Shown here piece after piece: positions 1-5,132 of a stretch of 5,132 nt of DNA. Below the pieces are notes generated by a model. The model was not told where the DNA came from. It saw only the letters and a list, made by a program, of their open reading frames with translations, and ran no database searches. A program made the position numbers and the translations under genes. This DNA is from Anaerolineae bacterium (lineage in GTDB: Bacteria > Chloroflexota > Anaerolineae > Anaerolineales > UBA11858): positions 1 to 5,132 of the forward strand of contig RFKO01000199.1 in NCBI GenBank assembly GCA_003694235.1. Direction: 5' to 3'. Every line of letters begins with the position of its first letter. Position 1 is the first letter of the stretch.

Positions 1-6
1 GCATTC

Positions 7-1167
7 ATGACGGTATCACTGGTTATCTGCCCGGTCTGTCATTACGAAGTCCACAGCGAAGATATCCGCTGCGAGCGCTGCGGCGTCAACCTGGAAATGG
101 CGACCGCGCTGCTCAAACCGCCTGATCTGCCGGCGATTGACGAAATCCCCGACGACCAGATCGCGCCGGAGATCCTCGTCCCCCGCCTGGGGGATTACCT
201 GGTCGAGCGCGGCATCCTGACGCAGGAAGAATTGAACCAGGCGCTGATCTACCAGCGCAACCGCAAGAGAGCAGGGGAAAACAAACGGATCGGGCAGGCG
301 CTGCTGGAGCTCAACCTGATCACTCGGGAAGAACTCGACAAAGCCGTCACCGAACAAATCCTGATCCTGCAAACCGCCCTCAAACAGGCCAACGAGCAAC
401 TGGAAGAGCGCGTGCGCCAGCGGACGGCGGAACTGGAGCAGGCGCTCACCCGCCTGGCCGAACTGGAGCAACTCAAATCCAACTTCGTGGCCAATATCTC
501 CCACGAACTACGCACCCCGCTGACGCATTTGCGCGGCTACCTGGAATTGCTGCTCGACGGCACGCTGGGGGAACTCACCCCAGAGCAGCGCCAGGCCGTG
601 GAGGTGATGGCCAAGGCCGAAGCGCGACTGGGGAACCTGATCGAAGACCTGATTCAGTTCTCCGCCTTCTCGCGCGGCGCAATGGACATCCAGCTCGCGC
701 CGGTGGATACGCAAGCCCTGCTACAACAGGTCTGCGAAACGGCGCGCTACCGCTGCGAGGAAAAAGGGCTGAACTTCCAGGCGCGGCTGGCGAAAGCATT
801 GCCCCCCGTACGGGCCGACCGCCAGAAAATTCTCTGGGTGCTCAACCAGTTGATTGACAACGCCGTGAAATTCACCGACAAAGGCGGCGACGTGCGCCTG
901 GGGGCGTTCGCCAAAAACCGCACCGTCACCTTCTACGTGTACGACAGCGGCATCGGCATCCCCAAGGATCGTCTGCAAGAAATCTTCGAACCTTTTCACC
1001 AGTTGGACGGCTCGGCCACGCGGCGTTATGGCGGCACCGGCATCGGCCTGGCGATCGCCAAGCGGATCGTGGAAAGTCATGGATCGCAGATCCGCGTCAG
1101 CTCGAAAGTCGGCGAGGGAACTTACTTCGAGTTTTCCCTGCCGGCGGAAGCGGACGGGAAAGGGTGA
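7..1167 (+). CDS. Soluble sensor histidine kinase with zinc ribbon and duplicated MshEN/GspE-N-like input motif
   Basis: Probable cytoplasmic two-component kinase that autophosphorylates on His166 and passes phosphate to a response regulator, most likely the one encoded two genes downstream. Domains in order: a zinc ribbon with C8-x2-C11 and C22-x2-C25; a linker; two 24-residue MshEN/GspE-N-like motifs at 60-83 and 94-117; a coiled coil at about 118-158; HisKA with the H-box SHELRTP at 165-171; and HATPase with N285 (N-box), DSGIGIP at 313-319 (G1), F327/F330 (F-box) and GGTGIGL at 342-348 (G2). All catalytic boxes are intact. The E-x-x-T after the histidine also allows phosphatase activity. 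No signal peptide or membrane segment is visible. The ATG at 7 is preferred because the zinc ribbon starts at residue 8. The frame stays open to the window edge and no ribosome site can be seen, so an earlier start is possible. The stop overlaps the next start by 4 bases. The kinase call is firm; the input ligand is inferred. Confidence 0.93.
   Translation: MTVSLVICPVCHYEVHSEDIRCERCGVNLEMATALLKPPDLPAIDEIPDDQIAPEILVPRLGDYLVERGILTQEELNQALIYQRNRKRAGENKRIGQALLELNLITREELDKAVTEQILILQTALKQANEQLEERVRQRTAELEQALTRLAELEQLKSNFVANISHELRTPLTHLRGYLELLLDGTLGELTPEQRQAVEVMAKAEARLGNLIEDLIQFSAFSRGAMDIQLAPVDTQALLQQVCETARYRCEEKGLNFQARLAKALPPVRADRQKILWVLNQLIDNAVKFTDKGGDVRLGAFAKNRTVTFYVYDSGIGIPKDRLQEIFEPFHQLDGSATRRYGGTGIGLAIAKRIVESHGSQIRVSSKVGEGTYFEFSLPAEADGKG
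184..357 (+). other. Duplicated MshEN-type motif (possible c-di-GMP site) within the first kinase
   Basis: The first copy, residues 60-83, has R60 L61 G62, L65 V66, G69, I70 L71, L76, L80 and Q83. This is the spacing and residue set I recall for the 24-residue cyclic-di-GMP-binding motif of the MshE N-terminal domain. The second copy, residues 94-117, keeps R94, G96, L99 L100, L104 I105, L110 and Q117, but has I95 for L, N103 for G and V114 for L. A 10-residue basic spacer separates the copies. The same fold also occurs in GspE/PilB N-domains that do not bind the nucleotide, so the domain call is stronger than the ligand call. Confidence 0.65.
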
Positions 1168-2408
1168 GCAAGCGCAATCAACTCTCGCTACGCCCGGAAG
1201 AATACAAAGCCCTCTACGAAATCGGGCGGGTGATCATTCAAAGGCAGGACTCGCAGGCCGCCTTACAGGAGATCGTCCGCCTGGCCCGCCCGGCCTTTAT
1301 CTTCGACAACGTTGTCCTCTACGAAGAACGAGGCGAGCACCTGCTGCCCACGTATGCACGGGCCATCGGCCGCGGACGCTCCCTGCAGGCCGACGCCGAC
1401 TGGGGCGAGGCGGTGGCGCGCGAAGCGTTGCGCCGCGGCGAACCGATCATCGAGCAGCGCATTGATTCCCAAACAGACGGTCAGCAGCCTGCAGAAAGCC
1501 GGCTGGCGCGCCAGGACTTTCTGGGCATCCCGCTGCAGTCGCTGGACGGCGCCCGCCACAGCCTGGTGTTCATCCGCTTCGGCGGGCCTCCTTTCCTGTC
1601 CCAGCAAGTGCGTTTCGCCAGCCTGATCGGCGAACTGGTGGAGCAACTGCTGGAACGCCAGAACCTGCTGGAGCGCGTCGCCGCTCTGGAAGCCGAGCGC
1701 CACCTCTCGCGCCTGCAAGAACAATTTATCGCTATGATCTCCCACGAACTGCGCACCCCGCTGGGGTTCATCAAAGGGTACGCCACCTCCCTGTTGCGCG
1801 AGGACGCCGATTGGGACGAAGCCACCCGCCGCCAGTTTCTCCACATCATCAGCCAGGAAGCCGATCGCCTGGCCGCCATGATCGACAACCTGCTCGATTC
1901 GTCCCGCCTGCAGGCCGGTATGCTGCCCATGACCTTTGAAATCACAGACCTGACAGGCCTGCTCAGGGAACATCTGGAACACGACCTGCCGGAAACCGTG
2001 TCCGGCCGCCTGCACGTTCAACTGCCCGGCGAGCCGCTTGAAGTGCGCGGCGATCCCCGGCGGCTGAACCAGGTCATCGAAAACCTGCTCTCCAACGCGG
2101 CCAAATATGCCCCTGAGGGTCGCATTGAGGTCATTCTGAAAAAAGAAGACCACTGCGCCCATCTCATCGTGCGCGACCGCGGCAAAGGCATTCCGGCAGA
2201 AGAACGGGAGCGGGTGTTCGAGCGCTTTTACCGCCTGCCAGAACATGTACGGGCGGGCATCCCCGGCAACGGTTTGGGACTGTACATTTGCCGCCAGATT
2301 GCGCAGGCGCACGAAGGCCGCCTCGTCGTCCGCGAAGCGGAAGGCGGCGGCGCCGCGTTTCACCTGCAAATTCCGTTGTTCACCAGTCGCGAGGACGAAG
2401 CCCCATGA
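1164..2408 (+). CDS. Soluble GAF-like sensor histidine kinase
   Basis: Second cytoplasmic two-component kinase of 414 residues. Residues about 13-165 have the length and pattern of a GAF sensor domain (inferred from pattern, ligand unknown). A signalling helix follows at about 160-188, then HisKA with phospho-acceptor H194 in SHELRTP (193-199), then HATPase with N311 in the N-box, DRGKGIP at 338-344 (G1), ERFYRL (F-box) and GNGLGL at 368-373 (G2). All boxes look functional, and E-x-x-T after H194 suggests possible phosphatase activity. No membrane segment is seen. The start is GTG at 1164, overlapping the previous stop as GTGA. A purine-rich GGGAAAGG lies directly against it, closer than an ideal Shine-Dalgarno site, so translation probably depends on coupling. 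The stop overlaps the regulator's ATG. The H-box DNA is nearly identical to that of the upstream kinase, but the sensor halves are unrelated, so they probably read different signals. Confidence 0.93.
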   Translation: MSKRNQLSLRPEEYKALYEIGRVIIQRQDSQAALQEIVRLARPAFIFDNVVLYEERGEHLLPTYARAIGRGRSLQADADWGEAVAREALRRGEPIIEQRIDSQTDGQQPAESRLARQDFLGIPLQSLDGARHSLVFIRFGGPPFLSQQVRFASLIGELVEQLLERQNLLERVAALEAERHLSRLQEQFIAMISHELRTPLGFIKGYATSLLREDADWDEATRRQFLHIISQEADRLAAMIDNLLDSSRLQAGMLPMTFEITDLTGLLREHLEHDLPETVSGRLHVQLPGEPLEVRGDPRRLNQVIENLLSNAAKYAPEGRIEVILKKEDHCAHLIVRDRGKGIPAEERERVFERFYRLPEHVRAGIPGNGLGLYICRQIAQAHEGRLVVREAEGGGAAFHLQIPLFTSREDEAP

Positions 2409-3121
2409 GCGCCCGCATCCTTGTTGTAGACGATGACCCGCGCTACGTGCGCCTGGTAGAAGCCAACCTGGAGACGGCAGGCTATCAGGTCGAAGTGGCC
2501 TACAGCGGGGAGGAAGCCATCCGCAAAGTGCAGAACAACCCTCCCGACCTGATCCTGCTGGATGTGATGATGCGCGGCCTGGATGGTATGGAGACCTGCG
2601 AGCGCATCCGGCGTTTCTCCAACGTGCCGATCATCATGGTCACCGCCCGGGGCGGCGAACAAGACCGCGTTCAGGGGCTGGACAGCGGCGCGGACGATTA
2701 CATCGTCAAACCCTACTCGGTCAACGAACTTTTGGCTCGGGTGCGCGCCAATTTGCGCCGCGCCCGCCTGAGCCCGGCGGAAAGCCATCCGGCAGAGTTC
2801 GAGTTGGGCGATCTGCGCGTCGACCTCGGGCGCGCCATCGTCTTCCTCAAAGGGGAAGAAGTGCCTCTCTCCACCATCGAGTATCGCCTGTTGCTGCAAT
2901 TCATCCTCCACCAGGGAGAGACGTTGAGCCACGAAATGCTGCTGGAAAATGTGTGGGGAGAGCAATACCGCGAGGAAAAGGAAATCCTGTGGGTCACCAT
3001 TTCCCGCCTGCGACAAAAGCTGGAAGAGAATCCGCGCATCCCGCGATATATTGTGACTCGCCAGGGTTTGGGGTACACTATGCCTGAGGCAGATGAATTC
3101 CGAAAGCGAGGCAATGCATGA
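2405..3121 (+). CDS. OmpR/PhoB-family DNA-binding response regulator
   Basis: Output protein of the two-component system, 238 residues. The N-terminal receiver domain (about 3-118) has the acidic pocket D9-D10-D11, phospho-acceptor D53, switch residues T80 and Y99, and K102 followed by P103. The C-terminal winged helix (about 130-230) carries the family's usual VWGE turn, a recognition-helix region ending SRLRQKLE, and the closing wing sequence VTRQGLGYT. The start is the ATG at 2405. It overlaps the kinase stop as ATGA and has GAGGA at 2391-2395, 9 bases upstream. The frame is open further upstream to an ATG at 2288, but that stretch is arginine- and proline-rich, lies inside the kinase gene and precedes a complete receiver domain, so it is rejected. 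Probable phosphodonors are the two adjacent kinases. Target promoters cannot be read from this window. Confidence 0.96.
   Translation: MSARILVVDDDPRYVRLVEANLETAGYQVEVAYSGEEAIRKVQNNPPDLILLDVMMRGLDGMETCERIRRFSNVPIIMVTARGGEQDRVQGLDSGADDYIVKPYSVNELLARVRANLRRARLSPAESHPAEFELGDLRVDLGRAIVFLKGEEVPLSTIEYRLLLQFILHQGETLSHEMLLENVWGEQYREEKEILWVTISRLRQKLEENPRIPRYIVTRQGLGYTMPEADEFRKRGNA
3108..3111 (+). promoter_or_regulatory. Ribosome binding site for the 98-residue protein gene
   Basis: GAGG lies 6 bases before the ATG at 3118, inside the end of the regulator gene. It supports that start over the ATG at 3114, which is in another frame, and makes the small gene credible as a translated unit. Confidence 0.6.
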
Positions 3122-3410
3122 GCATCCATATCGACCACAAAGGCAAATACTTCACCGATGTAATCTCCAAACAAAGCGTCAAATCCGTCATCCAGACATT
3201 GACGGTACAGATCCGCGGCGACCTGCATGTCCGACCGCAACACCGCTTCAAGGACGAGGTGAACAAATCCGAACGATTCATCGCCGTGACCGACGCCGTG
3301 GTGTACAACGCCCGCGGGGAGGAAATCTACCGCACTGAGTTCCTCGTCCTCAACCTGGATCAGGTCGTCTGGATCAGCCCCGAGGGTGAACACAGTCTAA
3401 ACGACAAACA

Positions 3411-3414
<4 letters not shown>
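3118..3414 (+). CDS. Small protein of unknown function between regulator and CpaF
   Basis: A 98-residue protein I cannot assign to a named family. It has no signal peptide, membrane segment or cysteines. Alternating hydrophobic residues suggest a mainly beta fold, with likely strands around 27-39 (ending DLHVRP), 53-63 ([11 protein letters not shown]) and 74-86 ([13 protein letters not shown]). A GEE turn at 67-69 separates the last two. The pattern is reminiscent of small uncharacterised proteins I associate with Chloroflexota tad-type loci (possibly the DUF6812 type), but this is recollection and weak. Coding status is supported by a good GAGG site, 4-base overlaps at both ends (ATGA at 3118 and at 3411), and codon use like its neighbours. 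Its place between regulator and ATPase suggests an accessory or adaptor role, which is inference only. Confidence 0.8.
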
Positions 3415-4754
<1,340 letters not shown>

Positions 4755-4774
4755 AGCCTGCCCTGTGAGTAACT

Positions 4775-4779
4775 GGAGA
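4775..4779 (+). promoter_or_regulatory. Ribosome binding site for the helix-turn-helix gene
   Basis: GGAGA sits 3 bases before ATG 4783 in the short gap after cpaF. It favours this ATG over an in-frame GTG at 4765, which has no purine-rich site in front of it. Confidence 0.6.
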
Positions 4780-4782
4780 ATC

Positions 4783-5132
4783 ATGAGCGAAAACCTCACC
4801 CTGAAAATTCGTGCCAAGAAGCTCGGCGTATTGCTGCGGGATGCCCGCCTGGCCGCCGGTAAAACGATGAAAGAAGCTGCCGGCGCCATCGGCGTCTCCA
4901 GCCATCGCATCGGATTGTACGAACGCGGGGAAGCCTCCCCCTCGCTGCCCGAACTGGAAAGCCTGGCCTTCTTCTTCGGCGTCCCGCTCAATCACTTCTG
5001 GAGCGATGATGTCATCAGCGACAGCGACGAATACGAGGCCGAGAGCATCACCCGCACCATCGAAGTGCGCCAGCGCATCATCGGCGTCAAACTGCGCAGT
5101 TTCCGCCTGGCCGCCGACATCCCGCTGAAGGA
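4783..5132 (+). CDS. XRE-type helix-turn-helix protein, tandem HTH, 3' end cut by window edge
   Basis: Partial gene: 116 full codons with no stop before the edge. Residues about 12-72 form an XRE/Cro-type helix-turn-helix domain: an LLRDARLAAG helix, a KEAAGAIGVSSHRIGLYERG turn and recognition-helix region, then PSLPELESLAFFFGVPLNHF, typical of the family. An acidic hinge follows (about 75-87, many D and E). From residue 98 a second unit starts, with IIGVKLRSFRLAA repeating the first unit's KLGVLLRDARLAA, so the whole protein probably has two HTH domains. It is probably a DNA-binding regulator, though membrane-linked HTH proteins of the RodZ type cannot be excluded without the C-terminus. The 28-base gap after cpaF contains no hairpin terminator, so it may be co-transcribed. 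The start is ATG 4783, chosen for its GGAGA site. Confidence 0.85.
   Translation, partial: MSENLTLKIRAKKLGVLLRDARLAAGKTMKEAAGAIGVSSHRIGLYERGEASPSLPELESLAFFFGVPLNHFWSDDVISDSDEYEAESITRTIEVRQRIIGVKLRSFRLAADIPLK
4819..5130 (+). repeat. Internal duplication of the HTH unit
   Basis: Residues 13-30 and 99-116 of the XRE protein align without gaps at an offset of 86 residues. They share G15/G101, V16/V102, L18/L104, R19/R105, R22/R108, L23/L109, A24/A110, A25/A111 and K30/K116, nine identities in 18. The DNA keeps a common ccgcctggccgcc. The range spans from the first copy to the second, which the window edge cuts off. Confidence 0.6.

Noticed and set aside
1263..2369. Long minus-strand open frame opposite the second kinase
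   Set aside because: Codon-bias shadow. The + strand encodes a full kinase with all catalytic boxes.
2288..2404. N-terminal extension of the response regulator from an ATG at 2288
   Set aside because: The 39 extra residues are arginine/proline-rich, a typical out-of-frame reading of the kinase gene. The receiver domain is complete from ATG 2405, which has a good ribosome site and an ATGA overlap.
3051..3079. Promoter-like pair TTGTGA - 17 bases - TACACT ahead of the 98-residue gene
   Set aside because: Each box matches the sigma-70 consensus at only 4 of 6 positions, and the bases encode the conserved closing wing of the regulator (VTRQGLGYT), which explains them. Transcript-start mapping near 3086 would be needed to revive it.
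4755..4782. Possible terminator between cpaF and the helix-turn-helix gene
   Set aside because: The 28 bases contain no stable inverted repeat and no T-run.

Overview
The window is a dense, GC-rich stretch of bacterial DNA with every supported gene on the + strand and essentially no intergenic space. From start to end it holds two soluble histidine kinases, an OmpR-family response regulator, a 98-residue protein I cannot name, a CpaF/TadA-type secretion ATPase, and the 5' part of a helix-turn-helix protein. Codon style, the CpaF sequence and the mix of soluble sensor kinases next to a tad-type ATPase suggest an environmental bacterium, possibly Chloroflexota (Anaerolineae-like). This taxonomic guess is an inference from general look only, with moderate-to-low confidence.

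Layout: positions 7-1167 encode a kinase with an N-terminal four-cysteine zinc ribbon, a duplicated MshEN/GspE-N-like motif and a HisKA/HATPase core. Positions 1164-2408 encode a GAF-like/HisKA/HATPase kinase. Positions 2405-3121 encode the response regulator. Positions 3118-3414 encode the small unknown protein. Positions 3411-4754 encode CpaF. After a 28-base gap, 4783-5132 (cut by the window edge) encodes an XRE-type protein with a second HTH unit beginning at the edge.

The first five genes are joined by four consecutive 4-base stop/start overlaps (GTGA, ATGA, ATGA, ATGA). The first gene itself begins with ATGA, so an upstream gene may be joined in the same way. This predicts one transcript with translational coupling. 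No promoter or terminator can be supported inside the window, and no gene-free stretch exceeds 28 bases.

Proposed working: two cytoplasmic kinases feed one DNA-binding response regulator that is co-made with a pilus/secretion motor ATPase. The most interesting point is that the first kinase carries a 24-residue motif matching, at every key position I recall, the cyclic-di-GMP-binding motif of MshEN domains, followed by a second degenerate copy. This raises the possibility of a c-di-GMP-responsive, membrane-free histidine kinase tied to a Tad-like pilus or secretion ATPase. The sequence supports the motif; ligand binding and the pilus link are inference.
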